A DNA stretch of 44,540 nucleotides from Candidatus Limivicinus sp. (GCA_029264685.1 JARHZW010000031.1:1-44540), one strand, 5' to 3'. Numbered from the stretch's first letter, positions 33,606 through 42,193 are shown. Notes: generated from the sequence alone by a model not told the origin. Program-made: numbers and translations.

Positions 33606-34400
33606 ATGATTGATTTCAACGAGAAAAAAGGCTTTTTGTGTGATATGGACGGTGTCATATACCACGGCAATACAATTCTGCCCGGTGTGCCCGAGTTCAT
33701 AGACTGGCTTTACAGAGAGAACAAGCAATTCCTGTTTCTTACCAACAACAGCGGCTATACCCCCCGTGAATTACACCAGAAGCTGGCCAGAATGGGGCTG
33801 GAGGTTTCAGAGGACCATTTCTACACCAGCGCACTTGCAACTGCTTCTTTCCTCAGAGAGCAGGCTCCCGGCTGTTCCGTTTACGCAATCGGTGAGGCCG
33901 GGCTTTTAAACGCACTTTATGACGCCGGCATAACCATGAACGATGTTGACCCTGACTATGTGGTAATAGGTGAGGGAAAAGCCTATTCTTTGGACACCCT
34001 TACCAAAGCCACAAACTTTGTGGTAAACGGAGCAAAGCTGATAGGAGCAAATTCCGACCTCTCCGGTCCTATTGAAAACGGAATTGCACCCGCATGCAGG
34101 GCCTTGGTTGCCCCTATCGAAATGGCCTCCGGAAAGCAGGCCTATTTCTGCGGCAAGCCCAACCCCCTTATGATGCGTACAGGACTGCGCCTTTTAGGCT
34201 GCCATTCCGCAGACGCGGTTATGGTGGGCGACAGAATGGATACCGATGTTATATCAGGTATGGAAAGCGGTATGTCCACCGTTCTGGTTCTCTCCGGCGT
34301 TTCCACACCCGAAACTCTGGATACATACGCCTACAGACCCAGCATTGTTTTAGACGGCGTGGGCGATATTGTAAAGCACGCAGAAGCAAGAAAAAAGTAA
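33606..34400 (+). CDS. HAD-superfamily IIA phosphatase, NagD-like
   Basis: A 264-residue cytoplasmic phosphatase. Motif I is CDMDGVIYHG (about 12-21), motif II LTNNSG (about 47-52), the KPNP lysine lies near 186, and motif III GDRMDTDVISGMESG (about 210-224). The type-IIA cap sits between motifs II and III. Relatives hydrolyse small sugar phosphates, nucleoside monophosphates or 4-nitrophenyl phosphate; substrate not predictable. ATG at 33606 is ten bases after GGAAG; the GTG at 33597 is too close to it. Single-gene unit ended by a terminator. Confidence 0.9.
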   Translation: MIDFNEKKGFLCDMDGVIYHGNTILPGVPEFIDWLYRENKQFLFLTNNSGYTPRELHQKLARMGLEVSEDHFYTSALATASFLREQAPGCSVYAIGEAGLLNALYDAGITMNDVDPDYVVIGEGKAYSLDTLTKATNFVVNGAKLIGANSDLSGPIENGIAPACRALVAPIEMASGKQAYFCGKPNPLMMRTGLRLLGCHSADAVMVGDRMDTDVISGMESGMSTVLVLSGVSTPETLDTYAYRPSIVLDGVGDIVKHAEARKK

Positions 34401-34405
34401 TAAGC

Positions 34406-34439
34406 AAAAAAATCTCAGGCTTTAGCCTGAGATTTTTTT
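34406..34439 (+). terminator. Terminator of the HAD phosphatase gene
   Basis: Perfect 10-bp stem ATCTCAGGCT/AGCCTGAGAT (34412-34421, 34424-34433), flanked by A and T runs. Confidence 0.92.
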
Positions 34440-34447
34440 CGTATCAC

Positions 34448-34482
34448 AAAAGCAGGCTACGGTTAAACCGTAGCCTGCTTTT
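34448..34482 (-). terminator. Terminator of the MsmK-type ATPase gene
   Basis: A 17-bp perfect stem (34448-34464 with 34466-34482), AAAAGCAGG...CCTGCTTTT, with the T-run on the minus strand inside the stem. It lies back to back with the HAD gene terminator. Confidence 0.9.
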
Positions 34483-34493
34483 AAATTTATAAT

Positions 34494-35678
34494 TTACCAC
34501 TCCAGGTTGCGCTCGGTTTCCTTGCTGAAAACATGAGCCACATTGCCGTTAAACTTGAAGCGGACGGTGTCACCAATATTGTAGTGACCCTTCATGTCGA
34601 TGGTGGGAACGATAATAATAACATCCTTACCCTCGGCGGTAATATGCAGGTGGACGGAAGAGCCCATCATTTCTGCCACATCTACCTTTGCCACAATTCC
34701 GCCGTCGTCTACTATATCAGTATGCTCAGGACGAACGCCCAGAGTAACATCCTGCTCTGCAACCTTGTTTGCCTTCAGTCTTGCCTGCTTCTCTTCATCA
34801 AGCACAACCTTGAGTCCGCCCAGAGTAACCACATACTTGCCGTTTTCCACAGAAAGGTGGGCATCGAAGAAGTTCATCTGGGGAGTGCCTATGAAGCCTG
34901 CAACAAAAAGATTGCGGGGATTGTTGAAAACCTCCTGAGGAGTGCCGATCTGCTGGATATAACCGTCACGCATGATAACGATACGGTCGCCCAGAGTCAT
35001 AGCCTCGGTCTGGTCATGGGTAACATAAATAAATGTGGTGTTAATGCGCTCACGGAGCTTGATTATCTCTGCACGCATCTGGTTACGCAGCTTTGCGTCC
35101 AGGTTGGAAAGAGGCTCGTCCATCAAAAATACGGCGGGGTCACGGACGATTGCACGGCCGATGGCAACACGCTGTCTCTGACCACCGGAAAGAGCCTTGG
35201 GCTTACGGTCAAGATACTGGGTAATATCCAGAATCTCGGCGGCCTCACGAACCTTCTTGTCTATAACATCCTTGCTCTCCTTGCGGAGCTTCAGTGAGAA
35301 TGCCATATTTTCGTACACAGTCATATGGGGGTACAGTGCATAGTTCTGGAAAACCATGGCGATGTCTCTGTCTTTGGGAGCTACATCGTTCATAAGCTTG
35401 CCGTCAATATAAAGTTCACCGTCGGAAATTTCCTCAAGACCGGCAATCATTCTAAGTGTTGTGGACTTACCGCAGCCGGAAGGACCGACAAGAACGATAA
35501 ATTCCTTGTCTGCGATGTCAAGATTGAACTCCTGAACCGCAACAACGCCCTGATCGGTAATCTGGAGATTGGTCTTCTTCTCCTCTTCCTCGTCTTTTTT
35601 CTTTTTCTTTTTCTTCTTTGTCTCACCGCTTATGAAGGGGTAAACTTTTTTGACATTCTTCAGTGTAACTGTTGCCAT
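34494..35678 (-). CDS. msmK: Multi-sugar ABC importer ATPase, MsmK/MsmX/UgpC type
   Basis: A 394-residue ATPase usually shared by several carbohydrate importers. Walker [10 protein letters not shown] (about 65-73), signature [15 protein letters not shown] (about 164-178), Walker [15 protein letters not shown] (about 184-197), and a C-terminal TOBE/MalK regulatory domain from about 265 with GVRPEH. It stands alone without permeases or binding protein, as expected for a shared ATPase. Unusual is an inserted segment between the first two NBD strands: K21-K28, D29, E30-E33, K34-K35, inside a 25-30 residue expansion relative to the usual short loop. GGAG lies eight bases before the ATG. Confidence 0.94.
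   Translation of the reverse strand: MATVTLKNVKKVYPFISGETKKKKKKKKDEEEEKKTNLQITDQGVVAVQEFNLDIADKEFIVLVGPSGCGKSTTLRMIAGLEEISDGELYIDGKLMNDVAPKDRDIAMVFQNYALYPHMTVYENMAFSLKLRKESKDVIDKKVREAAEILDITQYLDRKPKALSGGQRQRVAIGRAIVRDPAVFLMDEPLSNLDAKLRNQMRAEIIKLRERINTTFIYVTHDQTEAMTLGDRIVIMRDGYIQQIGTPQEVFNNPRNLFVAGFIGTPQMNFFDAHLSVENGKYVVTLGGLKVVLDEEKQARLKANKVAEQDVTLGVRPEHTDIVDDGGIVAKVDVAEMMGSSVHLHITAEGKDVIIIVPTIDMKGHYNIGDTVRFKFNGNVAHVFSKETERNLEW
35574..35618 (-). repeat. Low-complexity Lys/Glu coding tract in msmK
   Basis: A purine-only tract on the coding strand, mostly AAA/AAG and GAA/GAG codons, encoding the K8-D-E4-K2 block. Runs of A make it a plausible slippage site. Confidence 0.8.
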
Positions 35679-36025
35679 AATTCCGACTCCGAATGTTCAG
35701 CCTCCGCTGCAAACACCCTCGCAGACAGCCGCTGTGTGCTATCCGCATTACGACAGGTCTCCACACTGCCGCACCCTGAGTCCAAGGGAAAAGCATATCC
35801 TCCTGTTAAAGCTGTGTACGGCTTTTAAAATGGAGAGCCGGACACGCAGTCAAATTAGGTTATAGTTTTCCACATATAACCTCTTACATTATACACAGAG
35901 CGGCCATTCTGTACAATCCAAAATTATCCCTTGCATTTTGTGTACCTTGCACAACTATACCATGTAATTTTTTCTTATTTAAGGACATAGTCTTAGCTAT
36001 AAAGGTTTTTTTGAGGGGCGTTTTT
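35679..36025. other. Divergent intergenic region, msmK / M14 peptidase
   Basis: 347 bases. On the minus strand the msmK promoter lies at 35888-35916, leaving an untranslated leader of about 200 bases with no fold I can name. For the plus-strand peptidase no sigma-A promoter is convincing; a CATA-containing element near 35986 could belong to a sporulation sigma factor. Confidence 0.4.
35888..35916 (-). promoter_or_regulatory. Candidate promoter of msmK
   Basis: On the minus strand TTGTAC (35911-35916), 17-base spacer, perfect TATAAT (35888-35893), about 210 bases before the start. Confidence 0.55.
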
Positions 36026-37303
36026 ATGGATATATTAAAAAAAGGAAGTACAGGGCCTCAGGTCTCGCTTTTGCAGCTGGCTTTGAACCGCTCAGGCACG
36101 GGGCAGCTGAAAAAAGACGGTATTTTCGGAATCAATACCGAAAATGCCCTGAAAAGATTTCAGGCACAATACGGTTTGAGTCCCGACGGAATATGCGGAA
36201 AGCTTACCCATCAGGCATTGATGCCATGGTATACCGGATTTCTCAGCGTGAAGGTTCAGTCGGGCGACAGCCTGTACAGCCTTTCCCGACGTTTCGGCGC
36301 AAGCCTTCAGGCGGTTTTAACCGCAAATCCCCAAATTTCTCCGAAAAATCTTCAACCCGGCAGCAGCCTTGTCATTCCTCTTCCCTTTGAGCTTGTACCC
36401 ACGGATATAGACTACTGCTCGGAGCTTATAGGCTTTTGTGTTACGGGGCTTAAAGCCCGTTATCCTTTCCTGAAAACGGGAAAAATCGGAAGCAGCACAA
36501 TGGGAAAGCCTCTTTGGAGCCTAATGATAGGGGAGGGCAGAAACAGAGTGGCCTATAACGGCTCTCACCACGCCAATGAGTGGATAACCACACCCGTTCT
36601 TCTTAAATTTACGGAAGACTTTTCCACAGCTTACGCCTCAGACGGGGAAATTTACGGTGAAAAAGCCTCCGAAATATTTAATTATTCCACAATCTGCATT
36701 ATTCCTGCTGTCAACCCCGACGGGATAGACCTTGTTACAGGCGCACTGACAAGCGGTGATTTTTACATGAAGGCCAGACGGCTGTCTCTTGATTATCCCG
36801 ACTATCCCTTTCCCTCCGGCTGGAAGGCCAACATAGCCGGTACGGATTTAAACCTGCAATATCCGGCAGGATGGGAGCAGGCAAAAAAGAACAAATACGC
36901 TCAGGGCATAGTTTCCCCTGCTCCTGCGGATTTTGTAGGCCTGTACCCGCTGTCCGCGGTGGAAAGCCGAGCCATGTACGACTTTACTCTGAGCTTTGAC
37001 CCTGCCCTTATTCTTGCCTATCACACTCAGGGAAATGTTATTTACTGGAAGTATTCCGACTACGAACCATACAATTCCCGCCGCATTGCCCAGCTGTTTT
37101 CCACAATTTCCGGATATCTTGTGGAAAACACTCCTTATTCTTCCGCTTTTGCCGGCTATAAAGACTGGTTTATTCAGGATTTCAACCGCCCCGGCTACAC
37201 TATAGAGGCGGGTTTGGGGAAAAACCCTCTTCCAATCTCGGATTTCCCCGAAATTTACGAGAGAAACCTGGGTATATTAACACTTGGAGCTATTGTTACA
37301 TAA
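36026..37303 (+). CDS. Gamma-D-glutamyl-diamino-acid endopeptidase, PG-binding + LysM + M14
   Basis: A 425-residue peptidase. Residues about 3-68 form a peptidoglycan-binding domain (LKKGSTGPQVSLLQLALN), about 75-118 a LysM repeat (VQSGDSLYSLSRRFG), and about 128-425 a zinc carboxypeptidase-like M14 domain. Zn ligands are seen in GSHHANEW (His and Glu) and LAYHTQGN (His), and the catalytic Glu in YTIEAGLG near the end. The layout matches endopeptidase I of Bacillus sphaericus, which cuts the D-Glu-meso-Dap bond during sporulation. No signal peptide is seen, as in that enzyme, fitting action after mother-cell lysis or in the spore. GAGGGG precedes the ATG at 36026. Confidence 0.92.
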   Translation: MDILKKGSTGPQVSLLQLALNRSGTGQLKKDGIFGINTENALKRFQAQYGLSPDGICGKLTHQALMPWYTGFLSVKVQSGDSLYSLSRRFGASLQAVLTANPQISPKNLQPGSSLVIPLPFELVPTDIDYCSELIGFCVTGLKARYPFLKTGKIGSSTMGKPLWSLMIGEGRNRVAYNGSHHANEWITTPVLLKFTEDFSTAYASDGEIYGEKASEIFNYSTICIIPAVNPDGIDLVTGALTSGDFYMKARRLSLDYPDYPFPSGWKANIAGTDLNLQYPAGWEQAKKNKYAQGIVSPAPADFVGLYPLSAVESRAMYDFTLSFDPALILAYHTQGNVIYWKYSDYEPYNSRRIAQLFSTISGYLVENTPYSSAFAGYKDWFIQDFNRPGYTIEAGLGKNPLPISDFPEIYERNLGILTLGAIVT

Positions 37304-37440
37304 TTTTCGGCTTTGAATATGCGATAATACTGAGATTTTTTCCCTTTCCGTAAAGCTGTTTGAGGGCATAACCATGTATCGGCGACAAAGTTTGCGTCGG
37401 ATACCTGATATGCTCCTGATTATTTTTGTTTAAGGGCACC
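37304..37440. other. Intergenic region with a nested hairpin
   Basis: After the M14 gene stop. Three stacked helices can be drawn between 37364 and 37415: GCATA/TATGC, GTATC/GATAC and CGAC/GTCG, with a nine-base loop and a two-base bulge. No T-run follows. I do not recognise the element; it could be a 3' RNA structure or an intergenic repeat. Confidence 0.4.
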
Positions 37441-37447
37441 GACTGTA

Positions 37448-37476
37448 TTGACAATAAAAAATCCATTGGATATAAT
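37448..37476 (+). promoter_or_regulatory. Perfect-consensus sigma-A promoter of the MFS attenuator
   Basis: TTGACA (37448-37453), 17-base spacer, TATAAT (37471-37476): both boxes and the spacing match consensus exactly. Confidence 0.93.
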
Positions 37477-37512
37477 GTGAACATCACTTACTATGAAAGC
37501 GAGGTGGACAAA

Positions 37513-37563
37513 ATGAAGAATTTTATTCTGATAAAATCAATCGCCGTTTTGTCCGCTGCATAG
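37513..37563 (+). CDS. 16-residue leader peptide of the MFS attenuator
   Basis: A short ORF, MKNFILIKSIAVLSAA, with GAGGTGG seven bases upstream of its ATG and a TAG stop. It lies between a perfect promoter and an intrinsic terminator, ahead of an efflux-type MFS gene. Codons for residues 6-9 hold a 12-nt stretch (37528-37539) exactly complementary to the terminator stem-loop (37591-37602). GGACAAAA at its ribosome-binding/start region (37506-37513) is complementary to TTTTGTCC late in the ORF (37547-37554). The arrangement is that of ribosome-stalling attenuation of resistance genes; translation of this ORF is inferred. Confidence 0.7.
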   Translation: MKNFILIKSIAVLSAA

Positions 37564-37583
37564 TACCTTTTTCGGATAAATTT

Positions 37584-37613
37584 GCGCCTCTGATTTTATC
37601 AGAGGCGCTTTTT
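37584..37613 (+). terminator. Attenuator terminator upstream of the MFS gene
   Basis: Perfect 11-bp stem GCGCCTCTGAT/ATCAGAGGCGC (37584-37594, 37598-37608), three-base loop, five T. It lies between the leader ORF and the MFS ATG, so it must be passed for pump expression. Confidence 0.93.
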
Positions 37614-37644
37614 GTTATCCTGAATTTAAGAAAGAGGTACTTTT

Positions 37645-38931
37645 ATGAAAGAAAACATTTACATTCATCTTTTGAAGCACAGAAGCTTCATGGCCTTTTG
37701 GGGCTCTACCACCCTGCTTCGTCTGGCCTCAAATATTCTCCAGTTTGCTCTGGCAATTTATGTGCTTGATCTTACCGGCTCCGCTTTTTCTTATTCCACA
37801 GTTCTATCCGTTATTATTCTTCCCAGAATCCTTTGCAGTTCCTTTGCCGGATATTTGGCTGATTATAAGGACAGTATACAGCTCCTGCGCCGTGGCACAC
37901 TTAGTTTAACGGCTTTAATGGCTTGCTTTTTTGCAATCCACAGCTTCGCTCTTTCTCTAAACCTGCCGCTGATTTACGCACTGGTGATTTCTCTGGAGCT
38001 ATGCGAGACTTTTCTGGGGCCTGCTGAAGGAAAGGCGCTGATTTTTATTGTTAATCAGGAGGAAATTGCTCCCGCCAGCAAGCTCTCATCTCTGGATGAC
38101 GGAATTGTTGAAATTCTGTCACCCGTTATCGGTGCCCTTTTCTATAGCAGCAGGGGAATTACCGGTGTTTTGGCAATAACGCTTTTTGCAGAAGTGGCGG
38201 CTTTCCTTTTAAGCTTATTCATCCGTCAAAACCGTGATACTGCTGCAAGTGTTGACAAACAGGATTTTTCAGCGCTCTCTTTAAGCGGCACATACAATGC
38301 TTACCGTGAGGCAATCCTTTGCCTGAAAAATTATCCTTATATTATAGGAATTATCATGTTTGCGCCGCTTTTCAACTTTTTTGTCAGCCCTCTGTTTTCG
38401 GTTACTGCGGCTCACTATTTCCGCATCACAATGCAGGCCGATGTGGATATGTACGCTATGTTCAATACCGTACTGGGAATTTCCGGCCTGATTTCCCCTT
38501 TCCTCGCTATGTTTTTCATCAGTGACAAGGATGAGTGCAAAGCTCTCAAAAGAGGTACTGCTGCTGGAGCAGTGGTTTTGCTTTGCCTGAGCTGTTTTTT
38601 GTATTTTGCTAAAAATCTGCTTTCTCCGTTAATCCCCCTGCTCACGGTGACTGCCGCAATGGCTCTGACAACGGCAATCGTAACCGTAATGAATATTGCC
38701 GCTTCAATCACAGTCAAAAAAAGGATTCCGGAAAAGATATTAGGCAGAGTAATATCTGTTATTCAGCTTTCCGCCGCAATATCTATACCCCTTGGACAGT
38801 TGTGCTTTGGTTTATTTGCAGACAAGCTTCCCGTTGCCGCATCTTATCTGCTCTCTTCCATGGGGCTTGCACTTACTCTCATTATGATAATCAGAACTTA
38901 CCGTTCACTCAGGTGCATGAGAAAAAAGTAA
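37645..38931 (+). CDS. MFS transporter, probable drug/macrolide efflux type
   Basis: A 428-residue protein with twelve predicted membrane helices in two halves, separated by a loop near residues 193-215. The N-terminal FMAFWGSTTLLRLASNILQF and GYLADYKD (motif A-like, about 72-79) resemble the MFS_3 group that includes Mef macrolide pumps. Substrate is not readable. The gene is preceded by AAAGAGG and by a complete leader-peptide attenuator, which argues for induction by a ribosome-targeting compound. Base composition is more AT-rich than the ribosomal and transport genes around it, allowing acquisition by transfer. Confidence 0.87.
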   Translation: MKENIYIHLLKHRSFMAFWGSTTLLRLASNILQFALAIYVLDLTGSAFSYSTVLSVIILPRILCSSFAGYLADYKDSIQLLRRGTLSLTALMACFFAIHSFALSLNLPLIYALVISLELCETFLGPAEGKALIFIVNQEEIAPASKLSSLDDGIVEILSPVIGALFYSSRGITGVLAITLFAEVAAFLLSLFIRQNRDTAASVDKQDFSALSLSGTYNAYREAILCLKNYPYIIGIIMFAPLFNFFVSPLFSVTAAHYFRITMQADVDMYAMFNTVLGISGLISPFLAMFFISDKDECKALKRGTAAGAVVLLCLSCFLYFAKNLLSPLIPLLTVTAAMALTTAIVTVMNIAASITVKKRIPEKILGRVISVIQLSAAISIPLGQLCFGLFADKLPVAASYLLSSMGLALTLIMIIRTYRSLRCMRKK

Positions 38932-38988
38932 ATACTTGCTTTTGCACCACTTACTGCCTTAACCTCTCAGCTGTTGTCACAGCTCTAT

Positions 38989-40623
38989 TTATTTTTCCGG
39001 AACGGCAGTTGCAAAGTAAATTACATCGCTTATAGGTTTCTCCCAGCCAAACTGAACGGGGTTTATAAGCTCGGTGTCGAAAACCGTAGTTGCTGTCTGG
39101 CCGCCGTCAAGGGTGTAGGCTTTTACGCAGCCTGCCCGAAGCATTGCGTCGGCAGCATCACGAAGGGTTGCAAGATAATAATATCCCGGCTGCTGACAGT
39201 TGATATTCAGAGCCACATAGTGCTTATCTCCCCTCATTCCCAAGGCGCTTCTTGCATAATGGTCGTTAATTTCGCCCCACTGGTAGCTGTCAGGACATAC
39301 ATCCTTACCCTCATCTATAAGCACCGGTCCGAAGGCCAGCGAAAAAAGAACGTCATTTTCATCAACAAATGCCTGCGCTTCTTCCTGAGTGCTAAACTGG
39401 CCACGATAGGAAAACAGCATATCTCCCGATGAAGTTATATAACAGGTATCACAGGTATCAGGGTCAAAACGGTAGATTTCTCTGTTATAGACAACTATTC
39501 CGCAGTTTCTGGCATGGTGGTAAAAGTCTCCGCCCAAGGTTAAAACTCCGTTGCAGTCAGCCGCAAAAGCGCTTGTCTCCTTATGCTCGAGATTTTCAAA
39601 CTCATCTCCGGCTATTCTTCTTCTGATTTGTGAGCCGTCGGCAACTATGACCTCAGAATATGTACCAACAGCCTTTGCCTCCACCTGCTGCCAGCTTATA
39701 GCCAGTATGGTTTCATCAAGGTAAAAATGTATGGGAGTGCCGGGAATCCGCTCAATATCTGCGGAAAACAGCAGTTTTCTGTCGCCTATGAGCTTCTTTG
39801 CTTCTTCACTTTGCAGCATGGCTTCAATTTCGTCTGCATCCTCTGTTACGATAAATTTGCTTTTGTCAGGTGCAGGCCCTCTCAGGGCTGTTTCTTCTAT
39901 GGAGTAGCTGAACGGAATATAGGTCAGTTCTGCGGTGGCGTCGGTCTTGATTTTCTGAGCTTCATCGTCAAAATCCACACCTTCCGCCCAGCTTAAAAAG
40001 CCTTCTCTGACCTGTTCTTTATTTTCAATTTTCCATTCTCCCTTGCCGTATTTCAACATCATTGTGACTTCTGTGGATTTTTCCCGCTTTTCTCCGCTGT
40101 TCAGCCGTGAATTCAGCAGTTCCAGATATAAGTTTTCCACAATTTCAGGCTTAAAGTTGTTATTTTCGTCATAAACTTCATCGGGAGTTTTAGCCTCTCC
40201 AACCATAAGAGCAAGCTTTTCGTTTATTTCCCCGTTCATGCCCTCAGCCAGACCGTCAAGCACAGGGAAGCTAAGGCTTATTTTCTGCTGTGCGCTTACT
40301 CCGTCTCTCAGGGTTTCACCTGACAGCTCATATTTTACTCCGGAAAGGCAGTAATCGTAGAGAAGCTTCCCCTCGGGAGTTTCAGGCAGATTTTCAATAC
40401 TCATACCTTTAAAATCGCCTTCCGCTTTTCCGTCCTGTGCCTTGGGCTGCTCTCCGCTTTTTACTTCATTGAATATTGCCTCGCTGAAGCTTGCGGCAAA
40501 TTCTGCGGGCTCGGGGGCATTGGCAAGTTCTGTTCTCTGCTTTATAAAATATACGGCCGTCAGTATCGCCGCAAGCAGTATGGGTATAAGAACAATGAGC
40601 AGTATTTTTTTAGCCTTGCTCAT
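38989..40623 (-). CDS. Membrane-anchored protein with phosphodiester glycosidase (NAGPA/DUF2233) domain
   Basis: A 544-residue protein with an N-terminal membrane anchor (about 5-27). A mid-region of about 240 residues has no family I recognise, and the C-terminal domain (about 285-544) carries NAGPA landmarks: NGVLTLGGDFYHHARNCGIV, LAFGPVLIDEGK, RSALGMRGDKHYVALNI and DGGQTATTVF. NAGPA-fold proteins cleave GlcNAc-1-phosphodiesters; bacterial ones act on wall polymers or other exported glycans. A CDTC pair lies in the domain. The ATG at 40621-40623 follows AGGAGG; the frame continues 16 codons upstream. It faces the MFS gene convergently and follows asnS after a terminator. Confidence 0.83.
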   Translation of the reverse strand: MSKAKKILLIVLIPILLAAILTAVYFIKQRTELANAPEPAEFAASFSEAIFNEVKSGEQPKAQDGKAEGDFKGMSIENLPETPEGKLLYDYCLSGVKYELSGETLRDGVSAQQKISLSFPVLDGLAEGMNGEINEKLALMVGEAKTPDEVYDENNNFKPEIVENLYLELLNSRLNSGEKREKSTEVTMMLKYGKGEWKIENKEQVREGFLSWAEGVDFDDEAQKIKTDATAELTYIPFSYSIEETALRGPAPDKSKFIVTEDADEIEAMLQSEEAKKLIGDRKLLFSADIERIPGTPIHFYLDETILAISWQQVEAKAVGTYSEVIVADGSQIRRRIAGDEFENLEHKETSAFAADCNGVLTLGGDFYHHARNCGIVVYNREIYRFDPDTCDTCYITSSGDMLFSYRGQFSTQEEAQAFVDENDVLFSLAFGPVLIDEGKDVCPDSYQWGEINDHYARSALGMRGDKHYVALNINCQQPGYYYLATLRDAADAMLRAGCVKAYTLDGGQTATTVFDTELINPVQFGWEKPISDVIYFATAVPEK

Positions 40624-40646
40624 ACTTTTCCTCCTTTGATGACATT

Positions 40647-40679
40647 TAAAAAGGGACTTTGGTTTAAACAAAGTCCCTT
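40647..40679 (-). terminator. asnS terminator
   Basis: Perfect 11-bp stem AAGGGACTTTG/CAAAGTCCCTT (40651-40661, 40669-40679), with a T-run on the minus strand. It lies only 23 bases before the downstream start, so that gene depends on readthrough or a promoter I cannot identify. Confidence 0.88.
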
Positions 40680-40684
40680 AATTA

Positions 40685-42079
40685 TTAGAAATCAGCGTTT
40701 CCGGTTGTTCTGGGGTGAAGTTCAACATCTCTTATGTTTGAAACGCCGGTCAGATACATGACCATACGCTCAAAGCCCAGACCGAAGCCTGCGTGACGGC
40801 AGGAACCGTAACGGCGCAGATCCAGATACCACCAGTAATCATCTTTATTAAGTCCCAGCTCATCCATGCGCTTTTCGAGCATATCAAGACGCTCCTCACG
40901 CTGGCTTCCGCCGATAATTTCGCCTATTCCGGGAACAAGGCAGTCCGCTGCTGCAACGGTCTTTCCGTCGTCATTCATTCGCATATAGAATGCCTTAATA
41001 TCCTTGGGATAGTCTGTAATGAACACAGGCTTTTTATAAACCTCCTCGGTGAGGTAACGCTCATGCTCAGTCTGTAAATCTATACCCCATTTAACGGGAT
41101 ATGCAAATTTCTTTCCACATTTTTCAAGGATTTCCACAGCTTCGGTGTAGCTTACACGCTCAAAATCGTTGGAAACCACGTTTTGCAGTCTGGGCAGCAG
41201 ACCTTTATCCACAAAAGAGTTGAAAAACTCCATCTCCTGAGGGCATTTCTCCAAAACGGTATTTATTATGAACTTAACCATTGCCTCGGCAGTGTCCATA
41301 TAATCGTTAAGGTCGGCAAATGCCATTTCAGGCTCAATCATCCAGAACTCTGCCGCATGGCGCTGAGTATATGAGACCTCCGCACGGAAAGTGGGTCCGA
41401 AAGTATACACATCTCCGAAGGCCATTGCAAAGTTCTCTGCGTTGAGCTGACCGGAAACGGTAAGGCTGGTGGGCTTGCCGAAGAAATCCTTTGAATCATC
41501 CACGGTTCCGTCCTCTTTGAGAGGCAGATTGTTCAGATCCAGAGTTGTAACACGGAACATTTCTCCTGCGCCCTCGCAGTCTGAACCGGTTATAAGGGGA
41601 GTGTGGATATAGACAAAGCCCCTGCTCTGAAAGAACTCATGGACTGCCTGAGCCGCAACGCTTCTGACACGGAAAACAGCGTTAAAAAGGTTGGTTCTGG
41701 GTCTCAGGTGCTGAATTGTACGCAGAAACTCAACGCTGTGGCGCTTTTTCTGCAAGGGATAATCGGGAGCGGAAACACCCTCCACGGTAATCTCATCCGC
41801 CTTCAGCTCAAAGGGCTGCTTGGCGTCGGGAGTGAGTACCAGTGTTCCGTGTACTATCAGGGCGGCGCCCACATTCTGCTTTGCGATTTCATCGTAATTA
41901 TTAAGGCCGGACCTCTCTAACACGACCTGCAGCGACTTAAAGCAGCTGCCGTCATTAAGCTCGATAAAACCGAAGTTTTTCATGTCTCGCACTGTTCTTA
42001 CCCAGCCGCAGACTGTTATGGCTTTACCGTCGAAAGCTGAAGCGTCGGCATATATGCCGGAAATTTTCTGATGCTTCAT
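40685..42079 (-). CDS. asnS: Asparaginyl-tRNA synthetase
   Basis: A 464-residue class IIb synthetase charging tRNA-Asn. An OB-fold anticodon-binding domain (about 1-105, [19 protein letters not shown]) precedes the catalytic core. Motif 2 is [20 protein letters not shown] (about 229-248) and motif 3 [13 protein letters not shown] (near 440). GGSQREER near 400 is a core AsnRS element. The last residues read [10 protein letters not shown], where P-R-T-P-G is usual. Start at 42077-42079 follows AGGATAGGT; the frame extends nine codons upstream. Presence of AsnRS implies direct tRNA-Asn charging. Confidence 0.96.
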   Translation of the reverse strand: MKHQKISGIYADASAFDGKAITVCGWVRTVRDMKNFGFIELNDGSCFKSLQVVLERSGLNNYDEIAKQNVGAALIVHGTLVLTPDAKQPFELKADEITVEGVSAPDYPLQKKRHSVEFLRTIQHLRPRTNLFNAVFRVRSVAAQAVHEFFQSRGFVYIHTPLITGSDCEGAGEMFRVTTLDLNNLPLKEDGTVDDSKDFFGKPTSLTVSGQLNAENFAMAFGDVYTFGPTFRAEVSYTQRHAAEFWMIEPEMAFADLNDYMDTAEAMVKFIINTVLEKCPQEMEFFNSFVDKGLLPRLQNVVSNDFERVSYTEAVEILEKCGKKFAYPVKWGIDLQTEHERYLTEEVYKKPVFITDYPKDIKAFYMRMNDDGKTVAAADCLVPGIGEIIGGSQREERLDMLEKRMDELGLNKDDYWWYLDLRRYGSCRHAGFGLGFERMVMYLTGVSNIRDVELHPRTTGNADF

Positions 42080-42099
42080 GTGGCACCTATCCTTTCTTT

Positions 42100-42113
42100 G
42101 TGTCATTTGACAC
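42100..42113 (-). repeat. Short hairpin in the asnS leader
   Basis: Perfect palindrome GTGTCATTTGACAC (six-bp stem), ten bases upstream of the Shine-Dalgarno. A second small hairpin CGGC/GCCG lies at about 42130-42144. The leader is about 70 bases, too short for a T-box. Confidence 0.55.
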
Positions 42114-42151
42114 TCATATTTTAATTTATCGGCTTTTTTAGCCGTTTTTTT

Positions 42152-42180
42152 ATTATATACAGAATTTTACTTTTTTTCAA
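42152..42180 (-). promoter_or_regulatory. Sigma-A promoter of asnS
   Basis: On the minus strand TTGAAA (42175-42180), 17-base spacer, perfect TATAAT (42152-42157). Confidence 0.85.
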
Positions 42181-42193
42181 CAAAAACTTCAAT

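Noticed and set aside
37296..37487. 63-codon minus-strand ORF between the M14 and MFS genes
   Set aside because: No Shine-Dalgarno; it runs through the nested hairpin and the MFS promoter, and no domain is recognised. Treated as intergenic structure.
38969..38990. Terminator between the MFS and NAGPA-domain genes
   Set aside because: AGCTG/CAGCT gives only a five-bp stem with a broken T-run; too weak to list.
42080..42150. T-box riboswitch before asnS
   Set aside because: The leader is about 70 bases, with two tiny hairpins, no T-box sequence and no terminator.
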